A stretch of DNA of 64,000 bases from Vannielia litorea (GCF_019801175.1 NZ_JAHVJR010000001.1:2976001-3040000), one strand, 5' to 3'; numbered from the stretch's first letter, positions 52,063 through 61,902 are shown. The notes: a model not told the origin generated them from the sequence alone. Translations and numbers: made by a program.

Positions 52063-52953
52063 TCAGACGAGGGCCATGCGGGCGGCGGTGAGGCCTGCCA
52101 GCGCGAGGTTGTCGCCATCGTGGGTTTCGGGGGCGAGGCCTTGGGCGGCGAGGGCCTTGGCGTAGGGTTCGGTCAGGAGCGGGCCGCCGATGAGGGCGAC
52201 GCGCTGGCCGAGCCAGTAGGGGCGCGCGGCAGCGAGTTCGAGGCCGATGAGCATGCCGGAAAGGCGGGCGCGGGCGGTGCCGGGCGCGAGGCCGGTGAGC
52301 AGCGAAGCGGCGCGGAGGGAGAAGAGTGAAGAGCCGAGGCGCTCGGGGCGGGACATGGCCTCGGAGGCGGCCTCGGCAAAGGCGCTGTCGTCCCAGCCCT
52401 CGCCGTGGAGCGAGTGGCGCAGCACCGACTGCGAGGAGAGCAACGAGAAGAGCTCGCCGGTCATGAAGGTGCGGAAGCTGACGATCTCGCCTGCCGAGAC
52501 GTGGACCCATTTGGAGTGGGTGCCGGGCAGGCAGAGGATACCGTCGAAGTCGGGGTTGCCGGCGAGGAAGCCTGCGACTTGTGTTTCTTCGCCGCGCATC
52601 ACGTCTGCCGGGTCCTGCTGGCTGACGCCGGGCAGGATGCGCACGCGCAGGCGCGGGTCATTGGTGGGGGCGCTCACCGGGGCGAGGCCGGAGGGCTTGC
52701 AGGGGGCAGAGGCATAGGGCGCCTCGACCCAGCCCTGCTTGGCGCCGGCCATGCCGCAGACGAGCACGTCGGTGGGGCCGTCACCGAGGTATTTTTCGGC
52801 GAGGGCGAGGAGGGCGGGCTCATAGCCCTCGGGCGCGAGCGTGCCCATGCCCGAGCTGCTGGAGTCGCGGCCGATCACCTCCCCCTCGGAACCGATGGCC
52901 CAGAGGCGGAGGTTGGAGGTGCCCCAATCGGCCGCGATCCAAGCAGCGGTCAT
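52063..52953 (-). CDS. dgoK: 2-dehydro-3-deoxygalactonokinase
   Basis: A 296-residue kinase of the DgoK family (actin-like ATPase fold). Phosphate-1 motif IAADWGTSNLRLW at the N terminus, VCGMAGAKQGWVEAPY, CLPGTHSKWV and a C-terminal ALIGGPLLTEPYAKAL block. It phosphorylates 2-keto-3-deoxy-galactonate for DgoA next to it. The start overlaps the KGSA dehydrogenase stop by four bases. Confidence 0.9.
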   Translation of the reverse strand: MTAAWIAADWGTSNLRLWAIGSEGEVIGRDSSSSGMGTLAPEGYEPALLALAEKYLGDGPTDVLVCGMAGAKQGWVEAPYASAPCKPSGLAPVSAPTNDPRLRVRILPGVSQQDPADVMRGEETQVAGFLAGNPDFDGILCLPGTHSKWVHVSAGEIVSFRTFMTGELFSLLSSQSVLRHSLHGEGWDDSAFAEAASEAMSRPERLGSSLFSLRAASLLTGLAPGTARARLSGMLIGLELAAARPYWLGQRVALIGGPLLTEPYAKALAAQGLAPETHDGDNLALAGLTAARMALV

Positions 52954-54470
52954 GCGCCTGCGAGGTCCTCGGGGAGGATCGCGTCGGGCATGTTCTGGTA
53001 GCAGACCGGGCGCAGGAAGCGGCGGATCGAGAGGGTGCCGACGGAGGTGGCGCCGAAGTTGGTGGAGGCCGGGTAGGGGCCGCCGTGGACCATGGTGTCG
53101 GCCACTTCAACGCCGGTCGGGAAGCCGTTGACGAGGATGCGGCCCGCCTTGCGCTCGAGGATCGGCATCAGGGCGCGGGCGCGTTCGGTGTCGCCCTCAT
53201 CCATGTGGATGGTGGCGGTGAGCTGGCCTTCGAAGCCTTTCGCAAGCGTCTCCATCTCTTCTTTACCATTCACCCGTACAACCAGCCCGAGGGGGCCGAA
53301 GACCTCCTCGCCCAACGCGTGGTCCTGCAGGTAGGCCGCGGCGTCGGTTTCATAGAGGTTGGGGCTGGCATTGCGGCCCTCGTCGGCGTTGGTCAACAGC
53401 GGCTGCACGGCATTGCGGCCGTCGAAGCGGGCCTTGCCGTCTTGATAGGCCTTGGCGATGCCGTCGGTGAGCATGGTCTGCGGGGCGGCCTTGGAGAGCG
53501 CCTCTTTGGCGGCGGAAACGAAGGCGTCGCCGTCTGCGCCCTTCTCGACCACGGCGATGCCGGGGTTGGTGCAGAACTGGCCTGCGCCCATGGTGAGCGA
53601 CCCGGCCCAGCCTTCGCCCATCGCGGCGCCGCGCGCCTTGGCGGCCTCGGGGAGCACGAACATCGGGTTCACGGAGCCGAGCTCACCGAAGAAGGGGATC
53701 GGCTCGGGGCGGGCGGCGCAGAGGTTGAAGAGCGCGCGGCCCCCGCCCAGCGAGCCGGTGAAACCCACGGCCTTGATCAGCGGGTGCTCGACGAGGGTGG
53801 TGCCCACGTCACGCTTGCCGCCCTGGATCAGGGAGAACACGCCGGGGTGGATGCCGCACTTCTGGATCGCGGCGTCGATGGCCTGGGCGACGATCTCGCC
53901 GGTGCCGGGGTGAGCGGAGTGGCCCTTGACCACCACGGGGCAGCCCGCAGCCAGCGCAGCAGCGGTGTCGCCGCCTGCGGTGGAGAAGGCGAGCGGGAAG
54001 TTGGAGGCGCCGAAGACGGCGACCGGGCCGATCGGGCGCTGGACCATCTTCAGGTCGGGCCGGGGCAGCGGGGCACGGTCGGGCAGCGCCTCGTCATGGC
54101 GCACGTCGAGGTAGCCGCCATCGCGGATGTGCGAGGCGAAGAGGCGGAGCTGGCCGGTGGTGCGGCCGCGCTCGCCCTGAAGGCGGGCCTCGGGCAGACC
54201 GGTCTCGGAGGTGCCGATCTCGGTGATCTCGTCACCGCGCGCCTCGATCTCGTCGGCGATGGTGTCGAGAAACTTCGCCCGGGTCTCGCGTGAGCTGTAC
54301 CCATAGGTCCAGAAGGCCTCTTCCGCCGCCTCGCAGGCCTTGTTCACCAGATCAGGCGTGCCGACCGGATAGTCGAAGGCCTCGCCGTGGGCGGGCTCGG
54401 ATTTGAAAGTCGACGGGCCATCGAGCCATTCGCCGGCGATCAGGTGCTTGGACTTGGGGGTAAAGCTCAT
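52950..54470 (-). CDS. 2-ketoglutarate semialdehyde dehydrogenase, aldehyde dehydrogenase family
   Basis: A 506-residue NADP-dependent aldehyde dehydrogenase. Lysine and cofactor site in CPVVVKGHSAHPGTG, catalytic Glu in PFFGELGSVNP, nucleophile Cys in TMGAGQFCTNPG. The AHPGTGE and GSVNP blocks and the length fit the type III KGSA dehydrogenase group. It turns 2-ketoglutarate semialdehyde into 2-ketoglutarate, the exit of the oxidative arabinose pathway, and is the only such gene in the window. It may therefore also serve the glucarate/galactarate branch and the XylX-like branch. ATG with a GGAGAG site chosen over one seven codons upstream. Confidence 0.87.
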   Translation of the reverse strand: MSFTPKSKHLIAGEWLDGPSTFKSEPAHGEAFDYPVGTPDLVNKACEAAEEAFWTYGYSSRETRAKFLDTIADEIEARGDEITEIGTSETGLPEARLQGERGRTTGQLRLFASHIRDGGYLDVRHDEALPDRAPLPRPDLKMVQRPIGPVAVFGASNFPLAFSTAGGDTAAALAAGCPVVVKGHSAHPGTGEIVAQAIDAAIQKCGIHPGVFSLIQGGKRDVGTTLVEHPLIKAVGFTGSLGGGRALFNLCAARPEPIPFFGELGSVNPMFVLPEAAKARGAAMGEGWAGSLTMGAGQFCTNPGIAVVEKGADGDAFVSAAKEALSKAAPQTMLTDGIAKAYQDGKARFDGRNAVQPLLTNADEGRNASPNLYETDAAAYLQDHALGEEVFGPLGLVVRVNGKEEMETLAKGFEGQLTATIHMDEGDTERARALMPILERKAGRILVNGFPTGVEVADTMVHGGPYPASTNFGATSVGTLSIRRFLRPVCYQNMPDAILPEDLAGA

Positions 54471-54478
54471 TTCTCTCC

Positions 54479-55396
54479 TCACTTGCCCCATTTCAGGGCG
54501 ATCAGATCAAGTTCTTTTGCGAGTTGCAGCAAACGGGATTTCGTTCGCTGCGACATGGGTTTCAAGGGATGGCGCACGTGGTCGGAGCCGATCACGCCGC
54601 CCTCCATCATCACCGTCTTGGCGGCGCGGAGGCCGCATTGGCGGTTTTCGTGGTTGATTAGGGGCAGGCAGCGTTTCCAGCCTGCGAGCGCGGCGTCATG
54701 GTCGCCGTCGAGGTAGTTGACGACAATGGGGCCGATCAGCTCGGGCTGGAGCGCCGAGGTCATGGTGCCGGTGCAGCCTGCGTCGAGGTCGGCCAGAAGG
54801 GTGACGGCCTCTTCACCGTCGAAGGGGCCGACGATGTGCTCGCCGCCCTGTTCGATCAGGGCTGCCAGCTTGTCGGCGGCAAAGGGAGTTTCCATCTTGA
54901 AGTAGGAGACATGCTCGATCTCCTTAGCCATGCGCACCAGCGTGGGCACGGTCAGGGTGACGCCGGAGAGCGGCGCATCCTGCACCATGATCGGGATGTT
55001 GATGGCATCCGAAACGGCTTGAAAGTGCTCCATGATCCCGGCCTCGGCGGGCACGAGCCCAACGCCGTGATAGGGGGGCATCATCATCAGCATGGAGGCG
55101 CCGAGGGACTCTGCGTATTTGGCCCGCTCCACCACGATCTGGGTGGAGAAATGCGAGACGGTGACGATCACCGGGACGCGGCCCGCGACGTGTTCGAGCG
55201 ACACGCGGGTGAGCGTGGCGCGCTCCTCGTCGGAGAGCACGAACTGCTCGGAGTAGTTGGCGAGGATGCAGATGGCATCCACCCCTTGGTCGATCATGCA
55301 ATCGAGGACGCGGCGCATCCCCTCTTCATCCACCAGCCCTTCGGCGGTGAAGGGCGTGGGGGCGACGGGGAGGATTCCGGTGAGCGGGCTTTGCAT
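54479..55396 (-). CDS. araD: L-2-keto-3-deoxyarabonate dehydratase, DHDPS family
   Basis: A 305-residue TIM-barrel dehydratase. The Schiff-base Lys is in VSYFKMETPFAADK. Where most family members have the catalytic Tyr, this protein reads IMVQDAPLSGVTL, a change I associate with L-KDA dehydratases. It converts L-2-keto-3-deoxyarabonate to 2-ketoglutarate semialdehyde and lies eight bases before the KGSA dehydrogenase gene, an exact pathway order. The symbol follows the Azospirillum oxidative pathway and not the E. coli epimerase. Confidence 0.83.
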   Translation of the reverse strand: MQSPLTGILPVAPTPFTAEGLVDEEGMRRVLDCMIDQGVDAICILANYSEQFVLSDEERATLTRVSLEHVAGRVPVIVTVSHFSTQIVVERAKYAESLGASMLMMMPPYHGVGLVPAEAGIMEHFQAVSDAINIPIMVQDAPLSGVTLTVPTLVRMAKEIEHVSYFKMETPFAADKLAALIEQGGEHIVGPFDGEEAVTLLADLDAGCTGTMTSALQPELIGPIVVNYLDGDHDAALAGWKRCLPLINHENRQCGLRAAKTVMMEGGVIGSDHVRHPLKPMSQRTKSRLLQLAKELDLIALKWGK

Positions 55397-55410
55397 GGGT
55401 GTTCCTTACG

Positions 55411-56409
55411 TCAGATACGGGTGACATGGAACCGGGAGACCTGCCGATAGGTCTCGCCGGGGTTGAGGGTGATTTGCGGATAGTCGGGGTGGTTGGGCGC
55501 GTCGGGCCACTTTTGCGGCTCGATCGCCACCCCGCCATGCGGGCCGTAGGGCACGCCGCCGTGGCCGGGGACTTCGGAGCTTAGGCCGGAGCCGTCATAG
55601 ACTTGAAGGCCGGGTTCGGTGGTGTCGATCTCCAGTTGCAGATCGCCCGCGCGGAGCGTGCAAGCCGGGTGCATCTCGGTGCCGGGCAGGCGCAGGCAGA
55701 AGTTGTGATCGAGCTTGGGGTCGTCCTGCGGCGTGGTGATAGCGCGGGGCTGGCGAAAATCGAAGCGGGTGCCTGCGACGGGCTGCGGGCCGCCCTGCGG
55801 GATCTTGTGCTCATCGACCGCGAGGTAGTTGTCGGCGTCGATGTGCAGGGTGTGGCCACCCAGCGTGGGGGTGCCGTCGAGGTTCCAATAGCTGTGGTGG
55901 GCGATGTTGCAGAAGGTCGGGGCGTCGGTCATGCCGGTGATCTCCAGCGTCAGCGCGCCTTCGTCGTCGAGGCTATAGGTGGCGGTGAGGGCAAGGTTGC
56001 CGGGGTAACCTGCCTGACCGTCGGCCAGCGTAATCGTGAAGGTGGCAGAGGTTTCGCTGTGGTTAGCGAGGGACCAGTTGACGTAGCCGCAGCCATCGGA
56101 GCCGCCGTGAATGGCGGTGCGGCCGGCCTCGTTGGTTTCAAGCTGGACGATCTCGCCGTTAAGCGGTGCCCGACCGTTCGCGATACGGTTGGCGGCGCGG
56201 CCCACCACGGCGCCGTAATTGCGCATACGGCTGCGGTAGGGCTCGAACACCGGGGAGCCGAGGACGAGGCTGTTCGGGGTGCCGTCGAGGCGAAAGTCCT
56301 GAAGGGTCGCGCCCCATGTCATCACCCGGGCGGTGGCGGGGCCGCCCGTGAGGGTGACGATCTCGACGGTGTCGCCCTCGGGCGTGGTGGCGAAGATTTC
56401 GGCAGTCAT
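55411..56409 (-). CDS. galM: Aldose 1-epimerase (mutarotase)
   Basis: A 332-residue galactose mutarotase. Substrate Arg in VVGRAANRIANGRA, the first His in AIHGGSDGCGY, the catalytic His in IAHHSYWNLDGTP and the catalytic Glu in GVAIEPQKWPDAPNHPDYP. It speeds interconversion of alpha and beta sugar anomers, feeding the aldose dehydrogenase with which it overlaps by ATGA. It may act on both galactose and arabinose. No signal peptide. Confidence 0.9.
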   Translation of the reverse strand: MTAEIFATTPEGDTVEIVTLTGGPATARVMTWGATLQDFRLDGTPNSLVLGSPVFEPYRSRMRNYGAVVGRAANRIANGRAPLNGEIVQLETNEAGRTAIHGGSDGCGYVNWSLANHSETSATFTITLADGQAGYPGNLALTATYSLDDEGALTLEITGMTDAPTFCNIAHHSYWNLDGTPTLGGHTLHIDADNYLAVDEHKIPQGGPQPVAGTRFDFRQPRAITTPQDDPKLDHNFCLRLPGTEMHPACTLRAGDLQLEIDTTEPGLQVYDGSGLSSEVPGHGGVPYGPHGGVAIEPQKWPDAPNHPDYPQITLNPGETYRQVSRFHVTRI

Positions 56410-57329
56410 TCGTGGAAGGGCTCCGTGAGGGTGCGGTGGCCGAGGGTGAAGGCATCGGCAACGTGGCGCATGGGGGCGAGGTCCATGTCGATCTCTCCGG
56501 CGGCGACGAGGCGGGCGAGGTTGGCGTAGAGGCGCGGGTATTCACCCTTGAGCGCGTCGGCGTCTTCGCCCTGCTCGGTGCCGTCGATCTGGAGGCGCGC
56601 GCCGCCGTCGAGCAGCTTGAGGGTTCCTTCGGTGGTTTCAGCCTCGATCTCCCATGTCTGGTCGCCGGTCTGGCGCCAGTCGAAGGTCATGTCGACAGAG
56701 GCCGTGGGATGGGCGAAGGCCAGCTGGGCGCCGATGGGGGCTTGGCAGTTTTCCGGCACGTCGAGGTTGGCGGAGGTCAGGTGGATCGGGTCTGGCAGGA
56801 TCTCGGTGACGATGGAGAGGGCGTTGATGCCGGGATCGAACACGCCGAGGCCGCCGGGTTGCCAGATCCACTCCTGCCCCGGGTGCCAGCGGCGCACGTC
56901 TTCCTTCCACGTTACGGTGAATTTTGTGAGCTGTTTGCCGGCAAGCCAAGCCTTGGCCTGCGGGACCATCGCCGCCTCGCGGCTGTGCCATGAGGCGTAG
57001 AGGGTGACGCGGTTTTCGCGGGCCAGCGCCTCGAGCGTGTGGCACTCGGAGAGGGTCGCGCCCGGGGGTTTTTCGAGCATCACGTGACGGCCTGCCTTGA
57101 GGGCCGCCGCCGCGAGGGCGAAGCGCGGCACGGGCGGGACGCAGAGGGAGACGACGCGGATCTCTGGGTGGGCCTCAAGCATCTCGGAGAGCTGCGTATA
57201 GGCGGGCGTGCCCTCCACCGTGCCGTTGCGGGAGACGGTGGCGGCCAGTTCCCATTCGGGGGAGGCGGCAATGGACGGCACGTGCTGGTCCACCGCGATC
57301 TTGCCGATGCCAACGAGGGCGATTTCCAT
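56406..57329 (-). CDS. araA: L-arabinose/D-galactose 1-dehydrogenase, Gfo/Idh/MocA-like
   Basis: A 307-residue NAD(P)-dependent sugar dehydrogenase. Rossmann motif LVGIGKIAVDQH (about 4-15), the lysine motif HVMLEKPPGAT and a WIWQPGGLGVFDPGINAL block with the catalytic Asp. It agrees with the Azospirillum L-arabinose 1-dehydrogenase/D-galactose dehydrogenase group, which makes aldonolactones from both sugars; the symbol is from that pathway. Directly upstream on the same strand is the arabonate dehydratase gene, with a small hairpin between. Confidence 0.87.
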   Translation of the reverse strand: MEIALVGIGKIAVDQHVPSIAASPEWELAATVSRNGTVEGTPAYTQLSEMLEAHPEIRVVSLCVPPVPRFALAAAALKAGRHVMLEKPPGATLSECHTLEALARENRVTLYASWHSREAAMVPQAKAWLAGKQLTKFTVTWKEDVRRWHPGQEWIWQPGGLGVFDPGINALSIVTEILPDPIHLTSANLDVPENCQAPIGAQLAFAHPTASVDMTFDWRQTGDQTWEIEAETTEGTLKLLDGGARLQIDGTEQGEDADALKGEYPRLYANLARLVAAGEIDMDLAPMRHVADAFTLGHRTLTEPFHE

Positions 57330-57352
57330 GGGTGTCTCCGGTTGGTTCGGGT

Positions 57353-57371
57353 GGTGGGCAGGTTGCCCACC
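57353..57371 (-). terminator. Hairpin between dehydratase and aldose dehydrogenase genes
   Basis: A perfect 8-bp stem GGTGGGCA/TGCCCACC with a three-base loop, just after the dehydratase stop, inside the operon. No T-run; more likely an mRNA-processing or attenuation element than a full terminator. Confidence 0.4.
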
Positions 57372-57374
57372 CTG

Positions 57375-59120
57375 TTAGTGCGAGTCGCGGCCTACTTCGT
57401 TGCCCCGGCAGCCCTTGAGGAAGTCGAGGTCGGCGCCGGTGTCGGCGCCCATCACGTGCTGCTGGTGCAGCCAGGCATAGCCGGATGCGGGCTGCTCGTG
57501 GGTCGGCTTCCAGGCGGCGAGGCGCTCGGTGAGTTCGGCTTCGGGGATGTCGAGATGGAGGCGGCGGTTGGCGACGTCGACCTCGATGATATCGCCCGAC
57601 TGCACCACCGCGAGCGGGCCACCAGCGGCGGCCTCGGGGGAGGTGTGCAGGATCACGGTGCCGTAGGCGGTGCCCGACATGCGGGCATCGGAGATGCGGA
57701 CCATATCGGTGATGCCCTTCTTCAGCACCTTGGGCGGGAGGCCCATGTTGCCGACCTCGGCCATGCCGGGGTAGCCCTTGGGGCCGCAGTTCTTCATCAC
57801 CATGATGCAGGTCTCGTCGATGTCGAGCGCATCGTCGTTGATGCGGGCCTTGTAGTCGTCGATATCCTCGAACACCACGGCGCGGCCCTTGTGCTGCAGC
57901 AGCGCGGGGGTGGCGGCGGAGGGTTTGAGCACCGCGCCGCCGGGGGCGAGGTTGCCCTTGAGCACAACGATGCCGCCGGATTGGGTGAGGGCCTTCTCGG
58001 CGGGGAGGATCACATCGTCATTGTGGTTTACGGCGTCCTTCACCTCGTCCCAGATCGCGCCGCCGGAGACGGTGAGGGCCTCTTTGTGGAGCACGTCCGC
58101 TTCACCGAGGCGCTTGAGTACGACCGGGAGGCCGCCGGCATAGAAGAACTCTTCCATCAGGTATTTGCCGGAGGGCATGAGGTTGACGATGGTGGGGATG
58201 TCGCGGCCGCAGCGGTCCCAGTCTTCCAGAGTCAGGTCGACGCCCACACGGCCCGCCATTGCGAGGAGGTGGATCACCGCGTTGGTGGAGCCGCCGATGG
58301 CGGCGTTGGTCCGGATGGCGTTTTCGAAGGCCTGCTTGGTCATCACGTCGGAGGGCTTCAGGTCGTCTTTCACCATCTGGACGATGCGACGGCCGGAGAG
58401 CTGGGCCATGACGCGGCGGCGGGAGTCGACGGCGGGAATGGCGGCGTTGCCGGAGAGCGCCATGCCGAGGGCCTCGGCCATGGACGCCATGGAAGACGCG
58501 GTGCCCATGGTGTTGCAGGTGCCGGTGGAGCGGGACATGGACTGCTCGGCTTCGAGGAACTCCTCCTGGGTCATCTTACCGGCCTTCACATCCTCCGAGA
58601 ACTTCCAGAGGTGGGTACCGGAGCCGACGCGCTCGCCCTGAAAGTAGCCGTTGAGCATGGGGCCGCCGGTGACGACGATGGCGGGCAGGTCGACGGAGGC
58701 GGCGCCCATCATGAGGCTCGGCGTGGTCTTGTCGCAGCCGACCATGAGCACGCAGCCGTCAATCGGCTGGCCGCGAATGGTTTCCTCAACCGCCAGCGCG
58801 GCGAGGTTGCGGAACATCATGGCGGTGGGGCGGTAGGTGTTTTCGGAGGCGGAGAACACCGGCACCTCGACGGGGAAGCCGCCAGCCTCCCAGATGCCTG
58901 CCTTCACCTTCTCCACCAGTTCCTTGACGTGAGACCCGTTGCAGGGCGTCAGCTCGGACCATGTGTTGAGAATGCCGATGATCGGGCGGCCGTCGAACAG
59001 GTCATGCGGGTAGCCCTGATTTTTGAGCCAGCCGCGATGATAGATCGTGTCGCGGGAGTTGCCGCCGTACCATTCCTGACTACGGAGCTTGCGGGGCCAT
59101 TCTGCGGGTTGGAACGCCAT
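57375..59120 (-). CDS. araC: L-arabonate dehydratase, IlvD/Edd family (copy 2)
   Basis: A 581-residue iron-sulphur dehydratase. Cluster ligands are in LNTWSELTPCNGSH, VGCDKTTPSLMMG and STGTCNTMGTASSM, and the catalytic-Ser block is RISDARMSGTAYGTVILH. The opening RKLRSQEWYGGNSRDTIYHRG and the length match the characterised rhizobial L-arabinonate dehydratase group. It makes L-2-keto-3-deoxyarabonate, and probably also 2-keto-3-deoxygalactonate from galactonate, since no separate galactonate dehydratase is in this operon. The symbol follows the oxidative pathway, not the enteric regulator. Confidence 0.9.
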   Translation of the reverse strand: MAFQPAEWPRKLRSQEWYGGNSRDTIYHRGWLKNQGYPHDLFDGRPIIGILNTWSELTPCNGSHVKELVEKVKAGIWEAGGFPVEVPVFSASENTYRPTAMMFRNLAALAVEETIRGQPIDGCVLMVGCDKTTPSLMMGAASVDLPAIVVTGGPMLNGYFQGERVGSGTHLWKFSEDVKAGKMTQEEFLEAEQSMSRSTGTCNTMGTASSMASMAEALGMALSGNAAIPAVDSRRRVMAQLSGRRIVQMVKDDLKPSDVMTKQAFENAIRTNAAIGGSTNAVIHLLAMAGRVGVDLTLEDWDRCGRDIPTIVNLMPSGKYLMEEFFYAGGLPVVLKRLGEADVLHKEALTVSGGAIWDEVKDAVNHNDDVILPAEKALTQSGGIVVLKGNLAPGGAVLKPSAATPALLQHKGRAVVFEDIDDYKARINDDALDIDETCIMVMKNCGPKGYPGMAEVGNMGLPPKVLKKGITDMVRISDARMSGTAYGTVILHTSPEAAAGGPLAVVQSGDIIEVDVANRRLHLDIPEAELTERLAAWKPTHEQPASGYAWLHQQHVMGADTGADLDFLKGCRGNEVGRDSH

Positions 59121-59123
59121 GAG

Positions 59124-60353
59124 TTACCCCTGTTTGGACTTGTTGTAGACATCGAAGAGCACGGCGGCGAGCAGCACGAGGCCCTTGATGACCTGCTGGT
59201 AGTCGATACCGATGCCCATGATCGACATGCCGTTGTTCAGCACGCCCATCAGGAAGGCGCCGACCACGGCGCCGACGATCTTGCCGACCCCGCCCGACAT
59301 GGAAGCCCCGCCGATGAAGACGGCTGCGATCACGTCGAGTTCCAGCGCGAAGCCGGCCTTGGGCGTAGCGGTGTTGAGGCGGGCGGCGAAGACGAGGCCG
59401 GCGATGGCCGCGAGCACGCCCATGTTGGTGAAGGCAAGGAAGGTCAGCCGCTCGGTCTTGATGCCCGAAAGCTTGGCTGCCTTCTCGTTGCCGCCGAGGG
59501 CATAGACCCGGCGGCCGATGGTGGTTTGCTCGGTGATGAAGGCGTAGATGATCGTCAGCACGCCCATTGTGATCAGCACGTTGGGCAGGCCCCGGAAGGT
59601 GGCCAGCTTGTAGCAGATGAAGATCAGCGCGATGGAGACGATGGCGTTGCGGGCGATGAAGAAGCCGCGCGGTTCGCCTGCGATACCGTAGGTTTTGTTG
59701 CGGGCGCGCTGGCGCATGCCGAGCCAGACGATGATGGCGGCGGCGACCACGCCGGTCAGCAGGGCCAGCACGTTGACCTGACGGGCGCCGAAGATACCGG
59801 CGAGGCTGTCACCCAGACCCTCGGGGAAGAGATCGGGGATGAAGCCGTTGGCGATGACCTGAAATTCGCGGGGGAAGGGGCCAACGGATTGGCCTTCGAG
59901 CAACCAGAGCGAGGCACCGCGGAACACCAGCATCCCCGCCAGAGTGACGATGAAGCTGGGGATCTTCCAATAGGCGACCCAATAGCCCTGCGCCGCGCCG
60001 ATGGCCCCGCCAACGACGAGGCACGCGGCGGCGGCGAGCCATGTGTTCCAGCCCCAGTTGACGATCATCACCGCCGCCAGAGCGCCGATGAAGCCCATGA
60101 CCGACCCCACGGAAAGGTCGATGTTGCCGGAGACAATGACGATGAGCATGCCCAGCGCCATGATGATGATGTAGCTGTTCTGCAGCAGCAGGTTGGTGAT
60201 GTTCACCGCGCGCAGCAGGGTGCCCTCGGTGACGATCTGGAAGAACACCATGATGGCGATGAGGGCCAGCAGCAGGCCGTATTCGCGCAGGTGGCTCTTC
60301 AGGTAGCTGCCGATGCCCTCTTGGGCGGTGTCGTTCTGTTCAGCGATTGCCAT
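59124..60353 (-). CDS. gguB: Sugar ABC transporter permease, GguB/XylH type
   Basis: A 409-residue inner-membrane permease of the monosaccharide (CUT2) group with ten or more hydrophobic helices. Recognisable pieces are IVSGNIDLSVGSVMGFIGALAA, the GAAQGYWVAYWKIPSFIVTLAG block and AVFIGGASMSGGVGKIVGAVVGA, typical of XylH/GguB. The long form (about 400 residues) is the GguB subtype. It pairs with the ATPase encoded nine bases upstream and the ChvE protein. Confidence 0.9.
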   Translation of the reverse strand: MAIAEQNDTAQEGIGSYLKSHLREYGLLLALIAIMVFFQIVTEGTLLRAVNITNLLLQNSYIIIMALGMLIVIVSGNIDLSVGSVMGFIGALAAVMIVNWGWNTWLAAAACLVVGGAIGAAQGYWVAYWKIPSFIVTLAGMLVFRGASLWLLEGQSVGPFPREFQVIANGFIPDLFPEGLGDSLAGIFGARQVNVLALLTGVVAAAIIVWLGMRQRARNKTYGIAGEPRGFFIARNAIVSIALIFICYKLATFRGLPNVLITMGVLTIIYAFITEQTTIGRRVYALGGNEKAAKLSGIKTERLTFLAFTNMGVLAAIAGLVFAARLNTATPKAGFALELDVIAAVFIGGASMSGGVGKIVGAVVGAFLMGVLNNGMSIMGIGIDYQQVIKGLVLLAAVLFDVYNKSKQG

Positions 60354-60362
60354 GGGTCTTCC

Positions 60363-61883
60363 TCAATCGGTCACGATGAGCGACATGATGCGCTCCTGGC
60401 TGGCCTCTTCGGCGGTGAGTTCACCGACGAGGGCCCCTTCGTTCATCACGTAGATGCGGTCACACATGCCGAGCAGTTCGGGCATTTCAGACGAAATCAT
60501 CAGCACCCCCCTGCCCTGCTCGGAAAGCTCGTTGATGATGCCGTAGATCTCGAACTTGGCGCCCACGTCGATGCCACGGGTCGGCTCGTCGAGGATCAGC
60601 ACCTCGGGCTCGGCGAAGAGCCACTTGGAGAGCGCCACCTTCTGCTGGTTGCCGCCCGAGAGGTTCATCACCTTCTGGAACACCGAAGGTGTGCGGATGT
60701 TCATCGCGGAACGGTAGCGCTCGGCCACCTTGGTCTCTTCGGCCTCGTTCAGCACGCCCGAGGTTGAGACGGCAGGCAAGTTGGTGAGGGTGATGTTGCG
60801 CTGGATGTCCTCTTCGAGGATCAGGCCGAGCGATTTGCGATCTTCGGTCACATAGGCCAGCCCGGCCTGAATGGCGCGGGGGACGGTAGAGGTATCGACC
60901 GGCTTGCCGCCGATTTCGACCTGCCCTGAGATGTTCTGGCCGTAGCTGCGCCCGAAGAGGCTCATCGCCAATTCGGTGCGGCCCGAGCCCATGAGGCCGG
61001 CAATGCCCACCACCTCGCCTGCGCGGACGGTGAAGTTTGCGTTCTTGATCACCTGCCGGTCGGAGTGCTCGGGGTGCCAGACGTTCCAGCCCTTCACCTC
61101 CATCAGCATGTCGCCGGAGCGGCGCTCGCGGGCGGGGTAGCGGTTGGCCATGTCGCGGCCGACCATGTCACGCACGATGCGGTCTTCGGTGATGCCGCCC
61201 TCGCGGGCATCCATGGTGGAGACGGTCGTGCCATCGCGGATGACGGTGACGCTATCGGCCACGCGGCGGACTTCGTTGAGCTTGTGGCTGATGATGATCT
61301 GGCTGACGCCCTGCGCCTTCAGCTCCAGCATCAGGTCGAGCAGCGCCTGGCTGTCGGATTCCGAGAGCGCGGCAGTCGGCTCGTCGAGGATGAGGAGTTT
61401 CACCTCCTTCGACAGGGCCTTGGCGATTTCGACCAGCTGCTGTTTGCCCACGCCGATCTTGTCGACCATCGTGGTGGGCGGCTCCTTGAGGCCGACCTTG
61501 CGCAGAAGCTCCTCGGTGCGGCGGTTGGTTTCGCGCCAGTCGATCACGCCGCCCTTGGCCCGTTCGTTGCCGAGAAACAGGTTTTCGGCGATGGAAAGCA
61601 GCGGCACCAGGGCAAGTTCCTGGTGGATGATGATGATGCCGCGCGCTTCGCTGTCGGAGATGTTGCTAAACTCGGCAAGCGCGCCTTCGTAGTGGATTTC
61701 ACCCTCGTAGCTGCCCACGGGATAGACCCCGGAGAGCACCTTCATCAGGGTGGATTTGCCTGCGCCGTTCTCACCGACCAGCGCGTGGATTTCGCCTTCC
61801 TTCACGGTGAGATTCACCGTGTCGAGGGCTTTCACGCCGGGAAATTCCTTGGTGATCGCGCGCATTTCGAGCAGTGCGCTCAT
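60363..61883 (-). CDS. gguA: Sugar ABC transporter ATPase with two domains, GguA type
   Basis: A 506-residue CUT2 ATPase with two nucleotide-binding domains. Domain 1: Walker [10 protein letters not shown], signature region [15 protein letters not shown], Walker [13 protein letters not shown]. Domain 2: a degenerate Walker [10 protein letters not shown], signature [15 protein letters not shown], Walker [13 protein letters not shown]. The degeneracy of the second site is normal in this family. It energises uptake of arabinose/galactose (and perhaps other pentoses) by GguB and ChvE. Confidence 0.92.
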   Translation of the reverse strand: MSALLEMRAITKEFPGVKALDTVNLTVKEGEIHALVGENGAGKSTLMKVLSGVYPVGSYEGEIHYEGALAEFSNISDSEARGIIIIHQELALVPLLSIAENLFLGNERAKGGVIDWRETNRRTEELLRKVGLKEPPTTMVDKIGVGKQQLVEIAKALSKEVKLLILDEPTAALSESDSQALLDLMLELKAQGVSQIIISHKLNEVRRVADSVTVIRDGTTVSTMDAREGGITEDRIVRDMVGRDMANRYPARERRSGDMLMEVKGWNVWHPEHSDRQVIKNANFTVRAGEVVGIAGLMGSGRTELAMSLFGRSYGQNISGQVEIGGKPVDTSTVPRAIQAGLAYVTEDRKSLGLILEEDIQRNITLTNLPAVSTSGVLNEAEETKVAERYRSAMNIRTPSVFQKVMNLSGGNQQKVALSKWLFAEPEVLILDEPTRGIDVGAKFEIYGIINELSEQGRGVLMISSEMPELLGMCDRIYVMNEGALVGELTAEEASQERIMSLIVTD

Positions 61884-61902
61884 CGCTGCCTCCGCCTTTG
61901 AT

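Noticed and set aside
57039..60767. A 1242-codon open frame on the plus strand opposite the arabonate dehydratase, GguB and GguA genes
   Set aside because: It is antisense to three genes with strong family motifs. Its translation is a low-complexity mix of Gly, His, Asp, Val and Ala without domains, the usual by-product of high third-position GC.
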